From contig JAQGGU010000061.1 in NCBI GenBank assembly GCA_028289265.1, positions 1 through 8,995 of the forward strand: DNA of 8,995 nucleotides, read 5' to 3'. The DNA is from Candidatus Saccharimonadota bacterium (GTDB lineage Bacteria > Patescibacteriota > Saccharimonadia > Saccharimonadales > UBA4665). Below the pieces are notes generated by a model, which saw only the letters and a program-made list of their open reading frames with translations, was not told the DNA's origin and did not search any database. This document shows positions 1 to 6,318 of the stretch, in pieces (the first letter of the stretch is position 1; each line of letters starts with the position of its first letter). Made by a program: the position numbers and the translations under genes.

Positions 1-757
1 AATCACAGTCAGTAACGACCAGATCTGCGCGGCAATAAAAAATATATTCGAGGAAACGCGCAGTATCGTAGAGCCGGCAGGCGCCTTGAGCATGGCAGGT
101 GCTCGGATTTACGCGGCTACGCACAAATTGCGTAATAAAAACCTGGTGACTATCGCCAGTGGCGCCAATATGACATTTGAAAAACTTCAGTTTGTTGCCG
201 AACGAACACTTCTGGGAAGTGGTAAAGAGGCTGTGTTTGTGGTGACGTTACCCGAAAAGCCGGGAGCACTGGAGGCGTTCTGTAACAAAGTTGTCAGGGA
301 TCATAACATTACCGAGTTCGCATATCGCTTGCAAGAGCGGGCCGAGGCTCATGTGTTCGTGGGTATTAGTATAGGCGGACTCGAAGACAAGAAGGACTTT
401 ATCGATAAGATGTCGCGTCACGGCTTTGACTATCAGGACTTGTCAGATGACGATCTCGCCAAAGAACATGTCCGACACATGATAGGCGGCCACAATAGAC
501 AGACTATTGATGAGCATGTTTACGAAATTAGCTTTCCCGAGAGGCCGAGGGCCCTTGCGGATTTTTTGGCTAAAATCGGCTATGAGTACAATATCAGCTT
601 GTTTCATTACAGAGGGCAAGGTGGAGATATAGGCAGTGTGCTTATCGGTCTCGAAGCATCTTCCGTCGAAAAGCTAGAAAAATCCTTGCTGGAGGGTGGG
701 TTTGAATTTATTCGCGCCGATACGCCTTCAGTCGCTATATTCCTGGGAGCTAACTAA
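1..757 (+). CDS. ilvA: Threonine ammonia-lyase (threonine dehydratase), biosynthetic type, 3' part
   Basis: This enzyme deaminates L-threonine to 2-oxobutanoate with PLP, the first committed step towards isoleucine, in the cytoplasm. The gene is cut by the window edge; the frame is open from base 2, giving 251 visible residues. The visible part opens in the end of the PLP catalytic domain, with the family-typical EPAGAL motif (about bases 74-91) followed by a stretch ending in ASGAN. Two ACT-like domains follow: one opening around VVTLPEKPGALEAF (from about base 239) and one around YEISFPERPRALADF (from about base 521). Two such domains are typical of the biosynthetic, allosterically regulated IlvA; catabolic forms have one or none. 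The TTG at 86 lies inside the conserved catalytic motif, so it is not a start. The stop is TAA at 755-757. No convincing terminator follows. The product call is firm; isoleucine/valine feedback control is inferred from the domain layout. Confidence 0.92.
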   Translation, partial: ITVSNDQICAAIKNIFEETRSIVEPAGALSMAGARIYAATHKLRNKNLVTIASGANMTFEKLQFVAERTLLGSGKEAVFVVTLPEKPGALEAFCNKVVRDHNITEFAYRLQERAEAHVFVGISIGGLEDKKDFIDKMSRHGFDYQDLSDDDLAKEHVRHMIGGHNRQTIDEHVYEISFPERPRALADFLAKIGYEYNISLFHYRGQGGDIGSVLIGLEASSVEKLEKSLLEGGFEFIRADTPSVAIFLGAN

Positions 758-803
758 CCTACATGACGGGCGTCAGAATACAAGCCGTAAGTTGTCCCGC
801 CCC

Positions 804-832
804 TTGAAATAGCCGCTCAAAAGAGGTATACT
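804..832 (+). promoter_or_regulatory. Sigma-70-type promoter of the rplJL operon
   Basis: TTGAAA (804-809) and TATACT (827-832) are separated by exactly 17 bases, close to the housekeeping consensus. Transcription would start near 839, immediately before the conserved L10-leader motif, so the promoter and the leader support each other. It is the best promoter in the window, as expected for ribosomal protein genes. Confidence 0.85.
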
Positions 833-928
833 ACAAGACAAGTTGCCAGAGACAGTGACGGACAAACTTTTACAAGAGCGTCTTAATAAGTCACCGAGGT
901 ACAAACAATCACATTTTTTGAATGTTTG

Positions 929-963
929 AACGTCTTCTGCGCAAGCAAAAGACGTTTTTGTTT
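929..963 (+). terminator. Attenuator-type intrinsic terminator in the rplJ leader
   Basis: AACGTCTT (929-936) pairs with AAGACGTT (949-956). A C/A mismatch, then TGC (938-940) with GCA (945-947), closes a GCAA tetraloop. The U-rich run is TTTTTGTTT (955-963). It lies between the promoter and rplJ, so it would end transcripts early unless overridden, matching known attenuation in L10 leaders. The stem is moderate and A/T-rich at its base, so partial read-through is likely. Confidence 0.75.
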
Positions 964-1008
964 GGCAACGAATTTAAAGCAAAGTCTATGGTCGAGGACT
1001 TTGCCAAA
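961..1008 (+). promoter_or_regulatory. Second leader hairpin downstream of the attenuator
   Basis: GCAAAGTC (979-986) pairs perfectly over 8 bases with GACTTTGC (997-1004) around a 10-base loop. In addition TTTGGCAA (961-968) is perfectly complementary to TTGCCAAA (1001-1008), giving either an outer extension of the stem or a competing fold. No U-run follows, so it is not a terminator. It may adjust rplJ translation or mRNA stability; the role is inferred only from position. Confidence 0.5.
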
Positions 1009-1017
1009 CCTTAATTT

Positions 1018-1045
1018 GTAAGCACAGTATTTACTACTTGCTTAC
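1018..1045 (+). promoter_or_regulatory. Hairpin just upstream of the rplJ ribosome-binding site
   Basis: GTAAGCA (1018-1024) pairs with TGCTTAC (1039-1045), a perfect 7-bp stem with a 14-base loop. It ends three bases before AAAGGAA (1049-1055), the rplJ Shine-Dalgarno. The stem does not cover the Shine-Dalgarno itself, so it may keep the site exposed or place it beside a protein-bound structure. Function is not shown by sequence. Confidence 0.45.
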
Positions 1046-1061
1046 TCCAAAGGAACAATGC

Positions 1062-1586
1062 ATGGCATTAAATAAAGCAAAAAAAGACGAAGTTGTTTCT
1101 GAGGTCCGTGACCTTTTGAGCACTTCAAAGATGACGGTTGTTACCAAATACCAAGGTACTACCGTGAAAGCACTACAGAGCCTCCGCCGCGAAGGGCGCG
1201 ATAACGGCACTCAACTGAAGGTTGTAAAGAACCGTCTTGTTATCAAGGCGATCGAGCAGACTAACAGCTTGAAGGGCGTTGACACCAGCGCGCTTGAAGG
1301 CATGCTACTGTACGCATTCAACGCTGACGACGAAGTCGCTCCGGCCCAGGTCATCGCAAACTTCGCTAAGAGCAACCCGACACTTGAATTTGTTGGTGCG
1401 ATTAGCGCAGAAGGCAAGTTCCTGACCGCTGACGAAGTCAAATCGCTTGCGACGCTTCCAAGCAAGAACGAGCTTATTGGCCAAGTTGTGGCCATGCTGC
1501 TTTCACCGGTCAACGACGTTACAAACGCGCTTTCCGGCAACTTGCACGCGCTGCTTGACGGTGTTGCAGATAAAGCTACGGCTTAA
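1062..1586 (+). CDS. rplJ: 50S ribosomal protein L10
   Basis: L10 (uL10) forms the base of the ribosomal stalk: its N-terminal domain binds 23S rRNA with L11 and its C-terminal helix carries L7/L12 dimers, which recruit translation factors. The product is 174 residues, normal for bacterial L10. The N-terminal part reads MALNKAKKDEVVSEVRDLL, and the stretch with VVKNRL is typical of the family; a C-terminal helix after about residue 135 fits the L7/L12-binding spine. I chose ATG at 1062 because AAAGGAA (1049-1055) lies 6 bases upstream; an in-frame TTG at 1038 would place this ribosome-binding site inside the coding region. A second ATG at 1058 is out of frame and only opens a five-codon reading frame. 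The gene is followed 30 bases later by rplL. Regulation is probably through the L10 leader. Confidence 0.96.
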   Translation: MALNKAKKDEVVSEVRDLLSTSKMTVVTKYQGTTVKALQSLRREGRDNGTQLKVVKNRLVIKAIEQTNSLKGVDTSALEGMLLYAFNADDEVAPAQVIANFAKSNPTLEFVGAISAEGKFLTADEVKSLATLPSKNELIGQVVAMLLSPVNDVTNALSGNLHALLDGVADKATA

Positions 1587-1616
1587 ACAATTATTTTAAG
1601 AAAGGAATCACTAGAA

Positions 1617-1991
1617 ATGGCTGATTTAAAGAAACTGGCAGAAGACCTTACTAAGTTGACTGTCCTCGAAGTAAACGAATTGAAGACCATCCTTAAGGAT
1701 GAATACGGCATTGAGCCAGCTGCTGCAGCTGTCGCTGTCGCTGGCCCTGCTGCTGGTGAAGCTGCTGCTGAAGACACCAAGTCTGAGTTTGACGTCGTCC
1801 TGAAGGACGCTGGCTCTCAGAAGGTTGCTGTCATCAAGGCTGTCAAAGACCTGACTGGTCTTGGCCTCGGTGAAGCTAAAGCTCTCGTTGATGGCGTTCC
1901 AAAGACCATCCTTGAGAAGGCTGCAAAAGACGACGCTGAGAAGGCTAAGAAAGCCCTCGAAGACGCCGGCGCTACAGTCGAACTCGCCTAA
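1617..1991 (+). CDS. rplL: 50S ribosomal protein L7/L12
   Basis: L7/L12 (bL12) is the multicopy stalk protein that recruits and stimulates the GTPase factors EF-Tu, EF-G, IF2 and RF3. The 124-residue length is standard. The N-terminal dimerisation and L10-binding domain covers about residues 1-33, an Ala/Gly-rich flexible hinge about 34-54, and the C-terminal factor-binding domain about 55-124, containing the family-typical [20 protein letters not shown]. The upstream AAAGGA (1601-1606) is about 10 bases from the ATG. It is the last gene of the two-gene operon with rplJ and is followed 16 bases later by a strong terminator. Codon choice in the hinge is repetitive (GCT-rich), as expected for a highly expressed gene. 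Confidence 0.97.
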   Translation: MADLKKLAEDLTKLTVLEVNELKTILKDEYGIEPAAAAVAVAGPAAGEAAAEDTKSEFDVVLKDAGSQKVAVIKAVKDLTGLGLGEAKALVDGVPKTILEKAAKDDAEKAKKALEDAGATVELA

Positions 1992-2006
1992 TATATTTCA
2001 GGCATC

Positions 2007-2045
2007 AGATAGCCGCTTGTTTCTACACAGGCGGCTATCTTTTTT
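2007..2045 (+). terminator. Intrinsic terminator of the rplJL operon
   Basis: AGATAGCCGC (2007-2016) pairs with GCGGCTATCT (2031-2040), and the stem extends inwards by a T-G wobble and TGT/ACA to a 6-base loop (2021-2026). A run of T (2040-2045) follows. It is a strong Rho-independent terminator placed 16 bases after rplL, defining rplJ-rplL as the operon. Confidence 0.92.
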
Positions 2046-2070
2046 GTCCAAATGTTTGTATAAAGGAACT

Positions 2071-2514
2071 ATGCTTTGGAACGGAAAACATCCTAATTAT
2101 GATTTGGGCGGCAACCCGGGATGGCCTATCGGCCGCACGGTATTACTGCTCGGTACAGGCGCGCTTGTCGGTGCGTTGAGTCTATCCGCGTACGAAAGTA
2201 TTAACCCCGACCCTTTTGACGCAAGCAGCGTGGCTGTAACCGCTGTAAGACCGCCCGACTATAGTAAAGGTGAACTTATCAGCGAAGAGGTCACAGGTAA
2301 CATGAGCATTCCCGAGCCAGTTCAAAAAATAGACGCGATTACTGCCCTCAAGCAGCGAATAGCGAATGGTGCGGTAGTCGGGTACGAGACCCCTACAGGC
2401 TATGTTGCTTCGGATTTGGAATGCAGCGCCCAGGACAACAGGCTCAATACTGATAAAATTACGGCTTTTGCTTTTAGCTGCCTTATTATTTATAACCCGA
2501 AGCCACAAGGATAG
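2071..2514 (+). CDS. Small membrane-anchored protein of unknown function
   Basis: I do not recognise this 147-residue protein. It has a short N-terminal segment, one hydrophobic helix at about residues 21-40 (begins GRTVLLLGTG), and a polar tail of about 105 residues. No lipobox or clear signal-peptidase site is visible, so the helix is probably an anchor with the tail outside the cell. The tail has two cysteines (C118 and C137) that could form a disulfide, and a short helix-like segment at about 84-100. The ATG at 2071 is preceded by AAAGGA (2062-2067), only three bases away, which is tight. The frame is open further upstream into rplL, but that extension would cross the terminator and has no ribosome-binding site. 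A TATAAA (2059-2064) overlaps the Shine-Dalgarno and could be a -10 box, giving a leaderless transcript. Being a real gene is likely; function is unknown. Confidence 0.72.
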   Translation: MLWNGKHPNYDLGGNPGWPIGRTVLLLGTGALVGALSLSAYESINPDPFDASSVAVTAVRPPDYSKGELISEEVTGNMSIPEPVQKIDAITALKQRIANGAVVGYETPTGYVASDLECSAQDNRLNTDKITAFAFSCLIIYNPKPQG

Positions 2515-2574
2515 AGGCCTTGAAATAACTAAATATTATAACTTTGATAACTGATTTAAATAAAAAGGCTTTAC

Positions 2575-2604
2575 TTGACAATAGGAGCGTGGTAGGGTTA
2601 TCTG
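2575..2604 (+). promoter_or_regulatory. Likely promoter for the 2660-3169 gene
   Basis: A perfect TTGACA -35 box lies at 2575-2580. The best -10 match is TATCTG at 2599-2604 with an 18-base spacer, which is weak. Transcription would start near 2611, giving a leader of about 50 bases that contains a possible small hairpin (CACG/CGTG around 2626-2640). The rest of the 2515-2659 gap is A/T-rich with no other clear element. Confidence 0.5.
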
Positions 2605-2659
2605 TAAGAGGATATAGACAAACACGTGGAGTCGTGGGAGACCTTAGAGAGAAAAAATT

Positions 2660-3169
2660 ATGCCAGACGTACCAGAAAAACAAATCAAAAGACTTAGAGC
2701 ACTTATTCAAGAGGCTGAAACCAATTTGGCAGCCGCAACCGAACTGCTAGTCAGCTTGGTCGGTGACGATGAAAGAGTCGCGCCTATAGCTCGCGAAGAG
2801 ACTTTAGGAAAGGTTATCGAGGGTGTATTCGACGGCCAGAATATGGTCGGCTCCGACGCCAAGACTTATCCTGTGCCCGCGAACTACGCCAGTAAGTCAA
2901 AGCTAGTCCAAGGCGACATATTGAAGCTTACGATTGCAGACGACGGTTCATTCCTTTATAAGCAAATCGGTCCTATCCCACGTAAGCAGGTTGTCGGTAC
3001 ACTTAAGCTCGAAAATGGCCACTACTTTGTCGAAGTCGGCACAAAGCAATACCGCGTACTCCTCGCGAGCGTGACATACTTCAAGGCAAAGCCGAACGAC
3101 CAGGTGAGCGTTAACGTACCAGAGGACGACTCAAACGCCGAATGGGCAGCTCTAGAAGCCGCATTATAG
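2660..3169 (+). CDS. Conserved-looking uncharacterised protein, coiled coil plus beta-rich domain
   Basis: I cannot assign a function to this 169-residue soluble protein. Residues about 5-35 look like a helix or coiled coil (many Glu, Lys, Leu and Ala). Residues about 48-155 look like a compact beta-rich domain, with alternating hydrophobic segments such as KLVQGDILKLTI and HYFVEVGTKQYRVLL, and short loops with Gly, Pro and Asp; an OB- or SH3-like small barrel is possible but unproven. The stretch TYPVPANYASKSKLV feels familiar from proteins in Saccharibacteria and other CPR genomes; this is recall, not a search result. There is no signal peptide, membrane helix or cysteine, so it is probably cytoplasmic. 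The start ATG lacks a strong Shine-Dalgarno; GAGAGA lies 8-14 bases upstream. It sits alone between its own promoter and a strong terminator, next to ribosomal protein and replication genes. Confidence 0.85.
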   Translation: MPDVPEKQIKRLRALIQEAETNLAAATELLVSLVGDDERVAPIAREETLGKVIEGVFDGQNMVGSDAKTYPVPANYASKSKLVQGDILKLTIADDGSFLYKQIGPIPRKQVVGTLKLENGHYFVEVGTKQYRVLLASVTYFKAKPNDQVSVNVPEDDSNAEWAALEAAL

Positions 3170-3186
3170 ATACATGAGCAAGTAAT

Positions 3187-3224
3187 AAGGCCCCGGCGCT
3201 ACTGACTGGGGCCTTTTGTTTTTT
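3187..3224 (+). terminator. Intrinsic terminator after the 2660-3169 gene
   Basis: AAGGCCCC (3187-3194) pairs perfectly with GGGGCCTT (3208-3215) around a 13-base loop, followed by TTTTGTTTTTT (3214-3224). It is a strong terminator that separates this single-gene unit from dnaX. Confidence 0.93.
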
Positions 3225-3263
3225 CCTGAAATTCTACAACGAGCTGCTTAAGGCTGGGAAGAG

Positions 3264-3269
3264 TATAAT
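3264..3269 (+). promoter_or_regulatory. -10 box of dnaX
   Basis: A perfect TATAAT lies 11 bases before the dnaX ATG (3281). No good -35 is visible at the usual distance. Transcription starting 6-8 bases after the box would leave a leader of only about 4-6 bases. The intervening GGTACGTAAGC has no Shine-Dalgarno, so near-leaderless translation is plausible. Confidence 0.55.
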
Positions 3270-3280
3270 GGTACGTAAGC

Positions 3281-4825
3281 ATGGGGAAGGCGTTATACAG
3301 AAAATACCGGTCTAAAAGCCTGGCCGAGATAGTCGGACAGGAACATATTACCGATACACTGGCCAAGGCACTGAAAAGCGGCCGTATTAGCCACGCCTAT
3401 CTCTTTAGTGGACCCCGCGGCGTGGGGAAAACGTCCATCGCGCGCATACTGGCCCATGAAATAAATGACTTGCCCTATACTGATGATTCGTCTCATCTGG
3501 ATATTATTGAGATCGATGCTGCCAGCAACCGCCGCATCGATGAGATCCGCGACCTCCGAGACAAAGTCTATATCGCACCGACAAGCGGGAAGTACAAAGT
3601 ATACATTATAGATGAGGTCCACATGTTGACGCGCGAGGCGTTCAACGCTCTCCTCAAAACACTCGAAGAACCACCAGCCCACGCCGTATTCATACTGGCC
3701 ACCACTGAAGCCCACAAATTGCCCGATACGATTATCAGCCGCACGCAGCATTACACTTTTAAGCCAGTGGAACGACAAAAGGTTATCGACCATCTGGGCA
3801 GTATTGCGAAGCAAGAGAATATCACTATTACTACTGATGCACTTGACCTGTTAGCAGCACATGGTCAAGGATCGTTTAGGGATAGTATCAGTCTGCTAGA
3901 TCAAGCCAGTGGCATGGAAGACGCTATAGATGCTCCTGAAATACGGAGACTACTCGGTATCGCGCCGGACAGCGCCCTCGACGAACTTATTCAAGCTATT
4001 CACGAACAGCGGCCGGCAGGCATGATTATTACTATTACGAATGATCTGTACAGCCAGGGTTTACAAGCAGCTGCAATAGCGAGCCAACTGGCCGAAAAGC
4101 TGCGCGCCGGTCTAGCTAATAACACTCCGGTATTACCAGTAGATATATCACTTAGACTGATGCGTGAACTGATCGAAGTGCCATCTTCACATAATCCCGA
4201 GCGGCTGCTTGAAATTATCTTGCTCGGTAGTCTGGATAACGCAATTACCCCTGTGGCTACCCCTACAGTTCGTCCCGCTCCAGCTCCCAAAGCAGCACCC
4301 GTAGTAGCACCCTCATCGCCAGTTGCAAAAGCCAATAAGCCTTCACCGATCGCTCCTCCTGAGGCTCCCCCCAAGATTGAACCAGTAAAGGTCGCGCCTC
4401 AGACACCAGAGCCCGAGCCGGTGTCCGAACCTGCAGCGAGTCCGATTGCAGCTCCACCGACCAAAGAGCAGCGCGCGTTCAATGAAACGGTCTGGCCCGA
4501 AGTGCTTAATAGTATCAAAAAGCAGTACAACACATTGTACGGAGTACTGCGTATGGCAAACCCGATATTCCAGGAAGACAGTATAGAGCTGCAGTTCAAA
4601 TTTGCCTTTCACCAAAAGCGGCTCAATGAAGTCAAAAATCGTAAGATTATAGCCGACTTCATCAAAGAGGCGACAGGGAAAGATATCAGTGTCAACTGTA
4701 CCTACAATAAAGACGCCACACCCGCCCCGAATGCCGCCGCCAATGTTGCGGCCACGCCTGCAGTTGCGCCAGCTCTTGACTCTATAAGTGATATCTTCGG
4801 CGGCGGTGAGGTGCTACACTCATAG
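3281..4825 (+). CDS. dnaX: DNA polymerase III subunit gamma/tau (clamp loader), lacking the zinc module
   Basis: DnaX is the ATPase core of the clamp loader, which opens the beta clamp and places it on primed DNA; tau forms also tether the polymerase and DnaB. The product has 514 residues. Walker A GPRGVGKT is at 44-51, Walker B VYIIDEVH at 107-114, sensor 1 LATTE at 139-143, the arginine-finger motif as SRT (153-155, usually SRC) and sensor 2 GSFRD at 197-201. The collar domain covers about 230-320, a Pro/Ala-rich linker about 323-395, the C-terminal domain about 398-478 (WPEVL, TLYGVLR), then a second Ala-rich linker and a tail containing DIFGGGEV. Between RILAHEI and DIIEIDAAS there are only about 14 residues and no cysteine, whereas typical DnaX has a four-cysteine zinc module here. 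The frame is otherwise intact, so this is a clean loss. I saw no A-rich slippery site and close stop of the E. coli kind, so only a full-length form is predicted. Confidence 0.96.
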   Translation: MGKALYRKYRSKSLAEIVGQEHITDTLAKALKSGRISHAYLFSGPRGVGKTSIARILAHEINDLPYTDDSSHLDIIEIDAASNRRIDEIRDLRDKVYIAPTSGKYKVYIIDEVHMLTREAFNALLKTLEEPPAHAVFILATTEAHKLPDTIISRTQHYTFKPVERQKVIDHLGSIAKQENITITTDALDLLAAHGQGSFRDSISLLDQASGMEDAIDAPEIRRLLGIAPDSALDELIQAIHEQRPAGMIITITNDLYSQGLQAAAIASQLAEKLRAGLANNTPVLPVDISLRLMRELIEVPSSHNPERLLEIILLGSLDNAITPVATPTVRPAPAPKAAPVVAPSSPVAKANKPSPIAPPEAPPKIEPVKVAPQTPEPEPVSEPAASPIAAPPTKEQRAFNETVWPEVLNSIKKQYNTLYGVLRMANPIFQEDSIELQFKFAFHQKRLNEVKNRKIIADFIKEATGKDISVNCTYNKDATPAPNAAANVAATPAVAPALDSISDIFGGGEVLHS

Positions 4826-4883
4826 TAGAGAATTGTGCGTTTCGCAGATTCGGGTAACTTCCCCAGAGACTAATTAGGATAAT

Positions 4884-6245
4884 ATGGAACCTACAAGATT
4901 ACAGCAGCCACAGCCACAAAATACTGATGCCGAAGCGTCACTTCTTGGCGCAGTGCTTATCGACAGCGACGCCATCGTTAAAATTGCAGACAGTATGTCA
5001 TCCGGCGACTTCTTTGATGCGCGACATCAGCATATTTATGAGGCCATTGTAGCTCTCTATGAAAAACGCCAGCCGATAGATGTCCTAACACTATCAGACC
5101 AGCTCAAGAACCTTGGGTACCTTGACATGATTGGTGGTCCAGCCTACCTGACAGAGCTCACCAACTTCGTGCCGACGGCAGCCCATGTCGAACAATACGC
5201 GGATATTGTCGCTCAGAAATCGATGCGCAGGCGATTGATACAGACGTCTCATGAAATAGGTGGATTGGGTTTTGACGAGTCAAAAAGCCTGAAAGAGCTC
5301 ATTGAAGAAGCCGAATCACGATTATTCCAAGTCAGCCAGCAACACGTCAAGCAAACTATCGTCAGCATCGAGGAGATACTGACGGAAAGTTTTGAACGTC
5401 TCGATGAACTTCACAAAGATAAGAAATCAATCCGCGGAGTTCCTACCGGATTCAGGGACATGGACAACATTTTAGCTGGTTTGCAGCGCTCTGACCTCTT
5501 TATCCTAGCCGCGCGGCCCTCGATGGGTAAGACGGCCTTTGTGCTCAATCTTGCGCATAACGTCGCTGTCGATGCGAAAGAGCCTGTACTTATTTTCAGT
5601 CTGGAAATGAGTAAGGAACAGCTCGTAGACCGTTTGCTGTCTATGGAATCAGGCGTCGATGCCTGGGCGCTTCGCACCGGCAACCTTACTGATAGCGACT
5701 TCGAAAAACTCGGCGAAGCTATGGGCGTACTCAGTGAAGCACCAATCTATATTGATGACACACCCGGTCTTACCATCAGTGATATGCGCACCAAGGCCCG
5801 CCGCGAGTCGCATCAGCATAAATTAGGCTTGGTAATCGTCGACTACCTCCAGCTCATGAGTGGCGGTAGCCGCTTTGGTGGAGACGGTAACCGTGTGCAG
5901 GAAATATCTGAAATATCACGCGGTCTGAAGGGGATTGCCCGCGAACTTGACGCGCCACTTATCGCTCTTAGTCAGCTGAGCCGTTCAGTGGAAAGCCGTA
6001 CCCCGCAGATACCACAGCTATCCGACCTGCGTGAGTCAGGTTCAATCGAGCAGGATGCCGACATCGTAGCTTTTATCTACCGCGAGGATTACTACAATCC
6101 GGAAACTGACCGCAAAAACATAACTGACATCCTCATCAAAAAGCATCGTAATGGCGCGCTAGGTAACGTCGAGCTTTACTTCGACAAAAATAAGCAGCGC
6201 TTCCGCTCGCTAGACAGCCGCCACTCAAGCGATCCTTTCGAATAA
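4884..6245 (+). CDS. dnaB: Replicative DNA helicase DnaB
   Basis: DnaB is the hexameric 5'-3' helicase that unwinds DNA at the replication fork and recruits primase. The 453-residue length is standard with no intein. The N-terminal DnaB domain covers about residues 10-115 (AEASLLGAVLID near the start), and the RecA-like C-terminal domain about 183-445. Walker A ARPSMGKTA is at 210-218, the catalytic Glu in FSLEMS at 238-243, Walker B VIVDYLQLM at 317-325, the sensor glutamine in LSQLSR at 362-367, DLRESGSIEQDAD at 381-393 and the basic KHRNG (420-424) that contains the arginine finger. AGGA (4876-4879) four bases before the ATG serves as a Shine-Dalgarno. It lies 58 bases after dnaX with no terminator between, so the two are probably co-transcribed, pairing the clamp loader and helicase. 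Confidence 0.97.
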   Translation: MEPTRLQQPQPQNTDAEASLLGAVLIDSDAIVKIADSMSSGDFFDARHQHIYEAIVALYEKRQPIDVLTLSDQLKNLGYLDMIGGPAYLTELTNFVPTAAHVEQYADIVAQKSMRRRLIQTSHEIGGLGFDESKSLKELIEEAESRLFQVSQQHVKQTIVSIEEILTESFERLDELHKDKKSIRGVPTGFRDMDNILAGLQRSDLFILAARPSMGKTAFVLNLAHNVAVDAKEPVLIFSLEMSKEQLVDRLLSMESGVDAWALRTGNLTDSDFEKLGEAMGVLSEAPIYIDDTPGLTISDMRTKARRESHQHKLGLVIVDYLQLMSGGSRFGGDGNRVQEISEISRGLKGIARELDAPLIALSQLSRSVESRTPQIPQLSDLRESGSIEQDADIVAFIYREDYYNPETDRKNITDILIKKHRNGALGNVELYFDKNKQRFRSLDSRHSSDPFE

Positions 6246-6298
6246 GCCTAGCAACGACGTAGGATCTGCATTTTATAGTGCTTGTCCTTATGAATTGT

Positions 6299-6307
6299 TG
6301 CTATAAT
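6299..6307 (+). promoter_or_regulatory. Extended -10 promoter of the 6319-7518 gene
   Basis: TGCTATAAT (6299-6307) is an extended -10 box. TTGTCC (6282-6287) is too close (14 bases) to be a standard -35, but extended -10 promoters can do without one. The box ends 11 bases before the ATG and no Shine-Dalgarno lies between, implying a very short leader. Confidence 0.6.
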
Positions 6308-6318
6308 AGCCGTAACAA

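Larger units (their letters stand above)
839..1061 (+). promoter_or_regulatory. Ribosomal protein L10 leader of rplJL
   Basis: This is the 5' untranslated leader of the L10-L7/L12 operon, thought in many bacteria to be bound by the L10(L12)4 complex for autogenous control. The recognisable core is at about 842-906: AGAGACAG (848-855), CTTAATAA (882-889) and CCGAGG (894-899) in the expected order. GTGAC (855-859) pairs perfectly with GTCAC (890-894), and the outer strands TTGCC and GG-TA-CAA close the element with a two-base bulge. The rest of the leader holds an attenuator-like hairpin at 929-963, a hairpin at 979-1004 and another at 1018-1045, ending before the AAAGGAA ribosome-binding site (1049-1055). 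The motif match is to my memory of the L10 leader consensus; a covariance-model search would settle it. Confidence 0.82.

Noticed and set aside
1038..1061. Upstream in-frame TTG start for rplJ
   Set aside because: The strong AAAGGAA ribosome-binding site lies within that extension and is spaced correctly for ATG 1062, which gives the normal L10 N-terminus.
1058..1075. Five-codon reading frame from ATG 1058 overlapping the rplJ start
   Set aside because: It is only three or four bases from the Shine-Dalgarno and far too short to support; probably chance.
2506..2522. CAAGG/CCTTG hairpin at the end of the 2071-2514 gene as a terminator
   Set aside because: The stem has only five base pairs and is followed by mixed A/T sequence, not a T-run.
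3293..3814. Long open frame on the minus strand opposite dnaX
   Set aside because: It mirrors the conserved dnaX ATPase coding region and has no recognisable protein features or ribosome-binding site.
4514..4525. CAAAAAG in dnaX as a possible -1 frameshift site for making a gamma form
   Set aside because: It is C AAA AAG instead of the efficient A AAA AAG, the -1 frame has no immediate stop after it, and I saw no clear stimulatory hairpin or upstream Shine-Dalgarno-like element.
4878..4883. GATAAT directly before the dnaB ATG as a -10 box
   Set aside because: It abuts the start codon, so transcription would begin inside the gene; the AGGA there is better read as a Shine-Dalgarno.
6247..6262. 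CCTA/TAGG inverted repeat after dnaB as a terminator
   Set aside because: The stem has four base pairs and no T-run follows.
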